In this document: positions 1 through 7,639 of the stretch, piece after piece
Position numbering within the stretch: position 1 is the stretch's first letter
Layout of the letters: the number at the start of each line of letters is the position of its first letter
Assembly (NCBI GenBank): GCA_964527925.1
Contig: CAZGQO010000002.1
Span: 1-64,000 of the forward strand
From: Ch128b sp964527925
GTDB taxonomy: Bacteria; Bacteroidota; Ignavibacteria; Ch128b
DNA length: 64,000 nucleotides
Reading direction: 5' to 3'
Made by a program: the position numbers and the translations under genes
Notes under the pieces: model-generated
Seen by the model: only the letters and a program-made list of their open reading frames with translations
Database searches by the model: none
Told to the model about the DNA's origin: nothing

Positions 1-286
1 GATCTGGTTGTCGTTCACCGCTGGCTAAGTTGTCTGCTTCACAAATTATTTCGGCAATAATTTTATCATTTCCTTTTAACTCTCCCTTATTAATTGAGTA
101 AATAAGATCTTTATAGTGATGATTTCTAATAATATTAGCTAATCTTTGGTTATTAAAAATTCGATTAACAAAAGAAGATGATAAGGTTTGATGGTTCTCT
201 TGATTATTTAACATCCCTCTCTGTTCAAACTTCCCAATATCATGAAATAAGGCTCCAAGGATTAATGTTTTTTCTTCTTGCGTCAT
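1..286 (-). CDS. cas10: Cas10 (type III CRISPR effector large subunit), N-terminal fragment
   Basis: The gene starts at an ATG at 286 and runs off the left edge, so only about 95 N-terminal residues are visible. They form an HD domain: the motif LFHDIGKFEQRG lies near residues 13-24, an HQ..S segment follows, then RNHHYKD, and finally ICEADNLASGERQ. That last motif (ADxLASGER) is highly typical of Csm1/Cas10 of subtype III-A. The HD domain is a single-stranded DNase, and the Palm domain, outside the window, makes cyclic oligoadenylates in most Cas10 proteins. A Shine-Dalgarno-like AGGAA lies 8 nt before the ATG. Cas6 lies 145 bp upstream on the same strand, so the effector operon reads leftwards out of the window. 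Whether the GGDD cyclase motif is present cannot be seen here. Confidence 0.88.
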   Translation of the reverse strand, partial: MTQEEKTLILGALFHDIGKFEQRGMLNNQENHQTLSSSFVNRIFNNQRLANIIRNHHYKDLIYSINKGELKGNDKIIAEIICEADNLASGERQPD

Positions 287-431
287 AAATTGTTTCCTGT
301 TTTTATTTCAAAATTATTTTATTGCCGTGCTGTTTCCTATCTTCAAAACATTTCCGAAATGTTTTTCCCTAATACATTCGGAATAGATAGGAGTCCAATC
401 CCCTAAAAAAATTTTTAATGACGAAGAACTA

Positions 432-1244
432 TTAACTATTTACAATCTCGGCCATTCCAAAGCCCATTGAGTTCTTTTCGCCAAATCCGCATTCATATCC
501 TACTTTTATTAACTCTGGATTCGTCTTTATTCTGAATCCGCATTGTATTCCTTTTATTTTTGTTCCAAATCTTAGTCCCTCACCTATGGAGATTAACTTA
601 GAAACCTTACCGTTTTTTTGTTTAATCTCGTTCTGATCAAATTCAAATTCAAACCCATTCACACGAGGTTCTTTCTTGTTTATTAAAATATATTTTCGAA
701 TAAGATTTTGTTTGAACACTTTTATCAGATCCTCATCATAGTATCTATAATAATAAGAGATAAACTTTCCATTTTTTTTCACACCTGTACTTAATACCAT
801 AGGAGAAAGCAGCTTAAAACTCATTTCATTTTTGAATTTTGGCTCAGGAAGCAGTTCAACTTCTTTTATAATGAACTTTGTTGAGTATACATCATGGTTT
901 ATGAAAATGTTCTGCTTTTCAAATGTTCCAATGACAAAATTCTTGATAAATTCATCACTTAGCGGAGAAGAAATTAAAAGATCTACTCGAGGGGAGATTA
1001 ATTTAAAGTATTTAATTTGTCCTAAATCATCAGGAATCATTTCATATTTTTCAAGACGAACAGCGAATGTGAAGAGTTTAAAATTTTTTGAATCGATTGT
1101 ATATCCTTTATCATGCAGAAATTGAGCGAACTCGGGAGAACTAAACTTAAGGAGTAAATAAATTGCGGCTGAGAATTGATAGTTATAATTTATTGGTATA
1201 ACTGGTGGTTCAGATTTACATATTAGTTTTAATTTTAATCGCAT
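432..1244 (-). CDS. cas6: Cas6 CRISPR pre-crRNA endoribonuclease
   Basis: 270 aa, a normal length for Cas6. The protein starts with a ferredoxin-like strand (MRLKLKLICKSEPPVIPINY, where the second residues PVIP.NYNY are typical of Cas6), and it ends with the family's glycine-rich loop: GYECGFGEKNSMGFGMAEI at about residues 249-267. The central LLSPMVLSTG (about 145-154) is also typical. Cas6 cuts the CRISPR precursor within the repeat to give crRNAs for the Cas10 complex. It is the first gene visible of a minus-strand operon that continues into cas10. No CRISPR array is visible within the window, so the array should lie to the left or elsewhere in the genome. Confidence 0.93.
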   Translation of the reverse strand: MRLKLKLICKSEPPVIPINYNYQFSAAIYLLLKFSSPEFAQFLHDKGYTIDSKNFKLFTFAVRLEKYEMIPDDLGQIKYFKLISPRVDLLISSPLSDEFIKNFVIGTFEKQNIFINHDVYSTKFIIKEVELLPEPKFKNEMSFKLLSPMVLSTGVKKNGKFISYYYRYYDEDLIKVFKQNLIRKYILINKKEPRVNGFEFEFDQNEIKQKNGKVSKLISIGEGLRFGTKIKGIQCGFRIKTNPELIKVGYECGFGEKNSMGFGMAEIVNS

Positions 1245-1488
1245 TTAAGATTTTCCTATTTCATTCTGGTATTCTGGTATTATATTGAAAGAGGAATCCC
1301 ACCCAGTAATTTCAACCAGAACTTTTGCTGACCACCATTTCAAAGTATAGCAACTAAAAGCAAAATAATTTTTTTTTGTAATTATTCAACTATTTTTCTG
1401 TAGGATTATCCTCACAAAATTTTATTTCCATAAATCTTGAAAAAGAACATTGAAATACATAATCTGCATATTTATTTGCACAATGAAT

Positions 1489-2427
1489 TTAATTCTTATA
1501 CATTATCAAATGTATTACTTCGTCGTTATATTCAAGTAATCTTAAATCAGTCCTCAAATCAGAAAATGTAAAATCCAAAACTTTACCAGCCGAAACTGAA
1601 TCTGGTTTAATTACATCACTTTCAGAATCAATCAACTTTTGAAAATAATCCTTCGTGATTTTTAGGTAATCTACATCCGCACTTCTTCTGGATTCTTCGT
1701 AGTAATCATAATCAAAAATCAACCCTCTTATTAGTCTTGAATTAATATTCTGGAAAAACTCTGGCCTGGAAAAATACTTGAAGTATTTAATAGAATCATT
1801 AATAAAAAAAACTATTCCCTGAGTAGATTCATCGAATTTAATTTCATAAAGAGGTATTTCCTGGCGACTCATCTTTTCCTTCATTAAAAACTCCAAGTCA
1901 CTTGTTTCCGAACTTACATGCATTTTCTCAAATTCATTATCGATGATCGACCATATTTTAGTCTGATCAGCATCATAGTTTCTTCTTTTTTTAAGTGATG
2001 CCTTTACATCCTTATGCATCATTTCACGCATGTGATGTGGTATTGTTGAAGATCCAGCAAAAAAATGACTCGAACGGAACCTCCATCTTCCGCATTCTAT
2101 GCAACTTACTGGGATTCTCGATTTAATATAAGGCTCGAGGAGAATTGTTGTATTTAGAGTTACGTTTTGTTTTGATCCAGCAAGTACATCACCTTCGACA
2201 AGAAGAATATAATCAGGAGAATGATTCTCTGCAATGATTGAATTCACAGATCCATGTTCATCAATTTCAGTTAAAGTAATTTTGTTTGATAACAATGCTT
2301 CATCCAAGGAAATGTAATTTAATCCTGATTCGAATGAAGATTTTACTGGTATAATTGTAAATTTTGTACCGACACGGATAGGTTCATCAAAATAAAGTGA
2401 TTCGAACAAATTTTTTAGAAGTTGCAT
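1489..2427 (-). CDS. ARPP-1 family (DUF6569-like) protein
   Basis: 312 aa, no signal peptide and no membrane segments. The diagnostic part is the stretch around residues 75-120: LLVEGDVLAGSKQNVTLNTT followed by IPVSCIECGRWRF. This is the hallmark of the ARPP-1 domain (GxxLxGxKQNRxLNTS, then IPVSCVExGRW). The function of the family is not established; it was named for association with ADP-ribosylation and phosphatase-type domains in predicted conflict or nucleotide-related operons. Here it lies between cas6 and the protease/sigma operon on the cas strand, 244 bp upstream of cas6, so it may be a CRISPR-locus passenger or accessory gene; that is inference. Confidence 0.7.
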   Translation of the reverse strand: MQLLKNLFESLYFDEPIRVGTKFTIIPVKSSFESGLNYISLDEALLSNKITLTEIDEHGSVNSIIAENHSPDYILLVEGDVLAGSKQNVTLNTTILLEPYIKSRIPVSCIECGRWRFRSSHFFAGSSTIPHHMREMMHKDVKASLKKRRNYDADQTKIWSIIDNEFEKMHVSSETSDLEFLMKEKMSRQEIPLYEIKFDESTQGIVFFINDSIKYFKYFSRPEFFQNINSRLIRGLIFDYDYYEESRRSADVDYLKITKDYFQKLIDSESDVIKPDSVSAGKVLDFTFSDLRTDLRLLEYNDEVIHLIMYKN

Positions 2428-2541
2428 GTTTATCTCGTGCTTTTTTGTTTGTAATTTTTTTGAATAATTTTTTTAAGTAGTCTTGTTTTTGGATAAAACT
2501 GATTTTTCATGAATGCTTTGAACATTTATTTATACCTTTTT

Positions 2542-3018
2542 TCATCGCTTATTTCTGATATTTAAATCCAGTGAATCGCATAACATTGTAAATGCTGTTT
2601 CAAAGAAAGAACCGATAGAGAAATCATTCCATGATTTATCATTTTCGTTATGAAACTCATAAATAATATTTCCATCTGAGTCGTAATCATAAAAGGATAC
2701 TAAAATGTACATTCTCGAATGACAATCATATTTTAAGTTAAACACCGTGCTGCTATAAGAATTAAATGCACTATCAAGGTCGTTGAAATAGCTATCGTTA
2801 AATGATTTACGTACATAATCTAACTTCCACTCGTGGGGAATTAGTTTTATTTGGGCGTAAATAATTTAATTGGACTTAGATAGATTATTTTTATGATATT
2901 GAACAACGAATAAATTACTTGAAAGTAAATTTACCTATGAAGTATCTGGCTTTTCATTTTGACTGAAATAGAAGGTACTGGAAAATACAACAATTAATAA
3001 TAAATAAATTGCTTTCAT
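2542..3018 (-). pseudogene. Degenerate secreted-protein gene
   Basis: A clean start (GGAG ribosome site, ATG at 3018) gives a 27-residue signal-peptide-like piece (MKAIYLLLIVVFSSTFYFSQ...) that ends at a TAG at 2935-2937. After about 70 bp a different reading frame opens (stop-free from 2865, first residues IIYAQIKLIPHEW) and continues without an ATG to the TGA/TAA-bounded end at 2542, reading ...NDLDSAFNSYSSTVFNLKYD... and finishing in DSLDLNIRNKR. The most economical reading is one small secreted protein of roughly 130-140 residues whose 5' part is broken. A shorter product from an internal GTG at 2745 (67 aa) is possible but has no ribosome site. The function is unknown. Confidence 0.5.
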
Positions 3019-3140
3019 CTTTTTGTCTCCTTATATATCATATAGAGGTAAAGTTTTAAATTTTTTTCATTTTTTTCTGCCATAGGGTATTTGTCAAAAT
3101 ATTTCGAAAAAAGCTATTTTGATAAAAAAATCATTGTAAA

Positions 3141-3605
3141 ATGTACTGGTGGGATATAGACGATTTTATATACTTCGAAAAACTTCGAAGGAAAAAACAC
3201 AAACGCTATCCAGATTTTTCCCTGGAAGACCAGAAATTACTCAATTCACAAAAATTTGGGACAATTCATACTGTTAGTGATTCCAAAATTCCTGATTTTA
3301 GAAACAAAGATTTATTCTTCAGGAAAGATAGACCAGGAGTAGTCATTACACCTCCCCAGGAATTATCTTATGAAACTGAATGGGTTCCAATGTCTTCTAA
3401 AATTCAGAATCGAGATCCCAATCGAGTTGTTTACCTGCCAAAATCGAGAGAAAAAGTAATTGTTAATTCTGTTATTTTGCTTAACTTTAGAAGATGGTTC
3501 AAATTTAAGACTTTAAGTCACAAAAAAGGTGAGTTAAGCGAGGGGAAAAAAATTGAACTTCATAATAAACTTACAAGATTAAATAAGTTAGAAAATAAAT
3601 CTTAA
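3141..3605 (+). CDS. MazF/PemK-fold protein, first gene of the CRISPR-adjacent protease/sigma operon
   Basis: 154 aa. The C-terminal two thirds match the MazF/PemK layout: RPGVVI (64-69), PMSSK (83-87), a basic VVYLP strand, SVILLNF (110-116), then GELSEGKKIELHNKLTRL (130-147), like the (K)xGxLsxexxxxix(x)xL ending of MazF. Arg64 and Ser85/86 sit where MazF has its catalytic Arg and Thr/Ser. The N-terminal 55 residues are highly charged and not typical. It could be a ribonuclease, or, as in CalpT of the CRISPR Lon system, a MazF-like scaffold that holds a sigma factor. There is no MazE-type antitoxin gene next to it; the next gene, a sigma-like protein, starts 1 nt after its stop. Confidence 0.62.
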   Translation: MYWWDIDDFIYFEKLRRKKHKRYPDFSLEDQKLLNSQKFGTIHTVSDSKIPDFRNKDLFFRKDRPGVVITPPQELSYETEWVPMSSKIQNRDPNRVVYLPKSREKVIVNSVILLNFRRWFKFKTLSHKKGELSEGKKIELHNKLTRLNKLENKS

Positions 3606-3606
3606 T

Positions 3607-4650
3607 ATGTCTATAAACGAAGAATTAAGAAAAATATTTCAAAATATTAAAAATCTCACACAGAAAGACTACACTTATTTGATAAATCACATCAAAAATC
3701 AATTAAAATATTATATAGATTTCAATTATGATGAAGAAGACTTAGATAGAGTTAATGACTTATTGGGTGAAATAATTTCTTCACTTGTCAAAGGATTGGA
3801 AAAATTTAAGGGTGATGTAAATTCAGAAATTGAAAATCCAAAAGCTTATCTTGATGAAATCATAAGAAATGAACTTTATAAATATAATGTTGAGTACGAA
3901 AAAAGATATTTTAAGAGAATTTTTAATGATGTCATTAATGAAATGGAAAAATCTGGAATTATAAACTCTTATAATAATAGAGAAAGGATTTGTTTAGATG
4001 GAGTAACTGCTTCTGAAATGGTTGATATAGATATAATTAATTTATTAGACAATTTACCGTTAAATAAAGTAAGCTTTAATAACAGATATAACAAAGAATT
4101 TAAGGAAGAGATTAAAATTTTTATAAAGAATATTCTTTCTAAGGTTGGTTGTATTAAGCGGTCATTACTTTTTGAGATTCTTTCAAATAAAATAGGATTA
4201 AATGTGAATTATATGCCTTTATATCCTGTATATTTTGAAGATGAGGAAACGGATGGTCCCTATGATTCATTTTATGACGATACTAGCTTCAATCAGGAAC
4301 AATTACTTATGATTGAACAGCTGAAATCAGAGTATAAAAATGAAATAATCAATTTCATTAATAAGGAACCTGAAAGGAATATCAAAATCGTTTTAGCAAT
4401 CTATTACCATTCATATGAAAAACGGACATTAGGAAAAATTGCTATTTTACTAAACTTGAATTCCCCCACTACAATTCATAACTGGTTCGTTAAAAATGCA
4501 TATCTCCTGCCAGAAAATTCAATTAAATCTAACTTGCATAAATTTGTTAAAACTGAAATTGAAGATGATATTTTAGTTCATTATGTTTATGATGAATTTC
4601 TTCTGGTACTTAAAGAAACATTAATCGAGTATGGTTTGCTTGAAAATTGA
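3607..4650 (+). CDS. Divergent sigma-70-like factor (CalpS-like candidate)
   Basis: 347 aa. Residues 30-103 look like ECF sigma region 2: an acidic DEEDLDR stretch, a helix, then NPKAYLDEIIRNELYKYN and KRYFKR, matching the NPxAYLxxIxRNxxxD pattern of region 2.3-2.4. Residues 258-300 look like region 4: IVLAIYYHSYEKRTLGKIA and LNLNSPTTIHNWFVKNA, a helix-turn-helix with the xIAxxLxxSxxTVHxxxxKA pattern. Between them lies about 150 residues of unusual acidic and Asn-rich linker, so the protein is nearly twice the length of an ordinary ECF sigma. It is translated 1 nt after the MazF-like gene and 25 nt before the 538-residue protein. Assignment as a sigma factor rests on these two patterns only. 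Confidence 0.6.
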   Translation: MSINEELRKIFQNIKNLTQKDYTYLINHIKNQLKYYIDFNYDEEDLDRVNDLLGEIISSLVKGLEKFKGDVNSEIENPKAYLDEIIRNELYKYNVEYEKRYFKRIFNDVINEMEKSGIINSYNNRERICLDGVTASEMVDIDIINLLDNLPLNKVSFNNRYNKEFKEEIKIFIKNILSKVGCIKRSLLFEILSNKIGLNVNYMPLYPVYFEDEETDGPYDSFYDDTSFNQEQLLMIEQLKSEYKNEIINFINKEPERNIKIVLAIYYHSYEKRTLGKIAILLNLNSPTTIHNWFVKNAYLLPENSIKSNLHKFVKTEIEDDILVHYVYDEFLLVLKETLIEYGLLEN

Positions 4651-4675
4651 ATGAATATTTTGAAAGGGTTTGACC

Positions 4676-6292
4676 ATGAATGAAGATAAATCCATGAATA
4701 AAAGACAGTGGACATACGAAGACGCAGTTGATTATGTGCTTAAGAATATGAAGAGAAAAGTTCGTAAGCAATTTGAAGAAGATTTGAAATGGGATGAAGA
4801 ATTGAGAGAACTTTATGAACTTGCCCTCTCAAGAAAAGAAATGTTTAAAAAATTAGAAAAACATGAAATCTCAAAGTGGAAAATTAAATCAGGTTATGAA
4901 AAAGTTTTAAACATTCTGAGAGATGATATTAAACCCGAACCTGCTCAAATCTGGCAATTAAATTTTGATCTTCTTTCTGGTATAGAGAAAAAGTTTTTTG
5001 AGGATTTATATGTTCTAATTTTGGATAAAGTCATTTCTAATGAATTTAAGAAAATAAGTGAAGTAGATTTTGAAACTGATGAGAAACGATCGTTCGAACT
5101 TGAACCTGAGAGATCCGAAGAATTTCATCTAGTTTTACATTCTAAACCATTGGAAAGTGATTATTGTCAACAATCAAGGACTTCAAAAAATGGTATAAAT
5201 ACTTCTTATAGAATTTTGCTTTTAAGTAAAAAACCAGAATATGCACTAAATCACGATTTAATTTTTTCTGAACCATTAATTTCTACAGTGAAGAATAATG
5301 TTGTTGCACACATTCATATTACAGGTAATCTTCTGGATAAACATTTATCTTTTTACATTGGGAATATTGATAATGAAATTTTTAAAGTAATAAGAAAAGC
5401 AGATTTCGGTGATTACTCGCTTGTTGATAATAAAAAGATTTTTAGAAAAGAATTAGAAGAGGATTCTGAATTTGAAAAAATTGAAATCTGGACAGATGTA
5501 GTTAGAAAAGTTTTAAATAGATTTAGCGATGAGACTTTAGATACAATTGAAGAATCTGTAACTGGTCAGTTAATTGAGGATTATCATAAAGAAAGAAAAG
5601 GAGTGCTTTTTTCCTTGATGGCAGATTATAATGAAATAGATATTATTCCTAAACCTACAGGAAAGATAAAATTTGGGGACAAGAAAAAATATTTAATCGA
5701 CGAGAATGATTACATAATTATTAAAAAGAACAAGTCGCAACTTCCTGAAAATGTTAGAGAATTAATCTCTGAATCAACTCAAATTCTAGAAATTAAAAAT
5801 CCCCATTTTGTTTCGATGGAAGAGATTTATGAAAAAAATTATTTAGAAAAAGCACAGTTAGAGAAACGACTAATTTATCTTACAAAACAAGGTTACAATT
5901 TACTTGAGATTGATTCGACTACTTCAAGAGAAACTCGTTATACTGCTCGAACAAATCGGGAACATCTTTCCCAGAATTACATCGAATTGTACAGTGATGA
6001 TAATTTTATAGTTTCCTTTTGCATATTAGAACGAGAATCAAAACCGGAATTGTTTATTGAAATAGTTTTTTTATCAGAAAAAAATTTGAATAAAATTGAT
6101 CTTTTTCTGTTTAATGTTGAAGATTCATTTGAAGGTTATTTTTCGAAAAATATAAGAGTAATTGGTGGAGTGGCTCTGATACCGCTTTATCTTTTGCCAG
6201 AAAAAATTATCAAAAATTACAATAAATACTTTATAGGTTTTAAGTATAGAACTACTGAAATAGAATTGAAATTAAAATTAATTATACAATAG
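4676..6292 (+). CDS. Orphan 538-aa protein with anti-sigma-like N-terminus
   Basis: The ATG at 4676 is preferred because AAAGGG lies 8 nt upstream; a TTG at 4670 would add two residues. The first 60 residues (MNKRQWTYEDAVDYVLKNM..., then FEEDLKWDEELRELYELAL) resemble the short helical N-terminal domain of membrane anti-sigma factors, in which a helix ending FExxLxxDxELxxxYE precedes a linker. The rest is not recognised: a charged region, a middle section of mixed strand and helix (residues 180-260), then a C-terminal beta-rich domain (about 420-538) that ends in alternating hydrophobic strands. There are no membrane segments, so it would act in the cytoplasm. In the CalpL system the protease cleaves a protein that sequesters the sigma factor; this protein or the MazF-like protein is the obvious candidate here. 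Confidence 0.5.
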   Translation: MNEDKSMNKRQWTYEDAVDYVLKNMKRKVRKQFEEDLKWDEELRELYELALSRKEMFKKLEKHEISKWKIKSGYEKVLNILRDDIKPEPAQIWQLNFDLLSGIEKKFFEDLYVLILDKVISNEFKKISEVDFETDEKRSFELEPERSEEFHLVLHSKPLESDYCQQSRTSKNGINTSYRILLLSKKPEYALNHDLIFSEPLISTVKNNVVAHIHITGNLLDKHLSFYIGNIDNEIFKVIRKADFGDYSLVDNKKIFRKELEEDSEFEKIEIWTDVVRKVLNRFSDETLDTIEESVTGQLIEDYHKERKGVLFSLMADYNEIDIIPKPTGKIKFGDKKKYLIDENDYIIIKKNKSQLPENVRELISESTQILEIKNPHFVSMEEIYEKNYLEKAQLEKRLIYLTKQGYNLLEIDSTTSRETRYTARTNREHLSQNYIELYSDDNFIVSFCILERESKPELFIEIVFLSEKNLNKIDLFLFNVEDSFEGYFSKNIRVIGGVALIPLYLLPEKIIKNYNKYFIGFKYRTTEIELKLKLIIQ

Positions 6293-6299
6293 AGCAGAT

Positions 6300-7433
6300 A
6301 TGGATATATATCACATCAATAGAAAATTATCTTCATTAATCGAAAATGAGGACTTAGATACCCGTTCTGAGTTTGAAATACAACAATTGTTAACAGAAGA
6401 AATTGCAAAGAGAATCAAGCCTTATCTAATGGAATTAATATCCATCAGATTCTCCGAATTAAAGCCTGCATTTTCATTTCAAAAAATAGAATCGAAAGTC
6501 GGACAAACCTATGGACTATTTGTTTCAGAAAATAATTTAGATGGTATAACATTATTATTAAAATTAGATTATAATTCTCAAAAACCTCCAGAATTTCCTA
6601 ATTCAGCAGAAAATTATGAGAGTAATCTAAAAAAATGTTTTGATTTCTGTCGAATACTAATATTAAGAAAATTAACAAATTCATATTTTCCCCATACAGT
6701 GATAAAAAAAATCTCGTTGAAATTCTTAAATCCATTAAATACACCTGAACTAGAACTCCAGTTAACAGGGATCTCTCTTGATTTGCCTCTTTCAATTGCG
6801 TTATTTTCAGTATTAATTGATAAACCAGTCCCGAATTACATTGCTGCAAGCGGAAAAATCACAGACAATCTTGAAGTAACTTACGTTGATGGACTGGAAC
6901 AAAAACTTGATAGCCTAATCAATGAATATCCTGAAGTTACAAAAGTAATTTTACCAGCTGATTGTAAACATAAAGTCAATGAGAATTATGGACTTGAATT
7001 TATTTTTGTAAGAACACTTGAAGAAGCTATTGAGGTTTGTTTTCCAGGAATTTTTGATGATTTTGAAAGTGTGCATTTAAAAGAAAAAATTAAACTGGTT
7101 GAGGAAATTGTTAGTTTACCAAACAATAAACAGGCACTTTATATAAGATTGGATTTTGACTATCCACCAAATGAGAGACTTGACCCTGAAATATTAAATT
7201 ATATTAATCTTGAAAGAGTTTATACAAAGTATCGTCAGGAAGGTATAAGATTTATTTTACTTGATAATTTCAGAGCAAATTGGTTGGTAGCAGGATTAAT
7301 GCCTTCATTAGTAAATAAAATTGATGGAGTTGGTATTTCTGATGGTTCAGGGAAAAATTACATTATTGTTTATGATCGTAGTTCTTCATTTAGATTGGGA
7401 GAAGTTGTGAGAATTAAGAATAATATTGTTTAG
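6300..7433 (+). CDS. Lon-type protease domain fused to a C-terminal Csx3-like domain
   Basis: 377 aa, soluble. Residues 130-250 form a Lon proteolytic domain (S16): a beta strand leads to LTGISLDLPLSIALFSVL (155-172), then AASGKIT (182-188), VDGLEQKLDSLI (196-207), KVILPADCK (215-223) and FVRTLEEAIEVCFP. Ser159 (in GIS) and Lys202 are 43 residues apart, the same spacing as Ser679-Lys722 of E. coli Lon, so the dyad appears intact. There is no AAA+ ATPase domain. Residues 278-377 (LYIRLDFDYPP ... EGIRFILLDNFRANWLVAGL ... IIVYD ... GEVVRI) resemble the small CRISPR protein Csx3, but the ring-nuclease histidines of A. fulgidus Csx3 are not conserved. The N-terminal 125 residues are helical and unrecognised. 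The gene is 7 nt downstream of the 538-residue gene. Confidence 0.68.
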   Translation: MDIYHINRKLSSLIENEDLDTRSEFEIQQLLTEEIAKRIKPYLMELISIRFSELKPAFSFQKIESKVGQTYGLFVSENNLDGITLLLKLDYNSQKPPEFPNSAENYESNLKKCFDFCRILILRKLTNSYFPHTVIKKISLKFLNPLNTPELELQLTGISLDLPLSIALFSVLIDKPVPNYIAASGKITDNLEVTYVDGLEQKLDSLINEYPEVTKVILPADCKHKVNENYGLEFIFVRTLEEAIEVCFPGIFDDFESVHLKEKIKLVEEIVSLPNNKQALYIRLDFDYPPNERLDPEILNYINLERVYTKYRQEGIRFILLDNFRANWLVAGLMPSLVNKIDGVGISDGSGKNYIIVYDRSSSFRLGEVVRIKNNIV

Positions 7434-7639
7434 TCTACACCTGCTAATTTTTTTGCTGCTTCAATTGCATCATCTAAATCATCATAAAATTTATAATCAC
7501 CATTTACCGTCTCTACTACGTATCCAATTGATGGAGTAAATGCTTCGAGAATATTCTCTAAAAATGAATCAGAAACTTTTTTTTCTACTTTAAATGTTCC
7601 GTATTTCCCTGTATATTGAGCTATAACTTCATAAGAAAT
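7430..7639 (-). CDS. Small acidic protein with an apparent ATT start codon
   Basis: 69 codons, convergent with the Lon-like gene and overlapping its stop by 4 bp. The frame reads SYEVIAQYTGKYGTFKVEKK..., then GYVVETVNGDYKFYDDLDDA and ends IEAAKKLAGVD. A strong ribosome site, AAGGAG, lies 6 nt before an ATT codon at 7637-7639; no ATG, GTG or TTG is available between the upstream in-frame stop (TAA directly before the preceding Lys codon) and the body of the protein. Either translation starts at ATT, as in infC, or the start codon has mutated. The coding pattern (codon usage, amphipathic ending) looks real. No known family is recognised. Confidence 0.5.
   Translation of the reverse strand: MSYEVIAQYTGKYGTFKVEKKVSDSFLENILEAFTPSIGYVVETVNGDYKFYDDLDDAIEAAKKLAGVD

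Noticed and set aside
349..361. Palindrome CATTTCCGAAATG between cas10 and cas6
   Set aside because: Short and AT-rich; the wider inverted pairing (CCTATC...GATAGG) is imperfect and not clearly a terminator. Not strong enough to list.
832..1125. Plus-strand 97-codon frame inside cas6
   Set aside because: Antisense shadow; cas6 on the minus strand carries clear family motifs.
3141..3605. Ordinary MazEF toxin-antitoxin pair
   Set aside because: No MazE-like antitoxin is encoded beside it; the neighbouring gene has sigma-factor-like motifs and is much too large.
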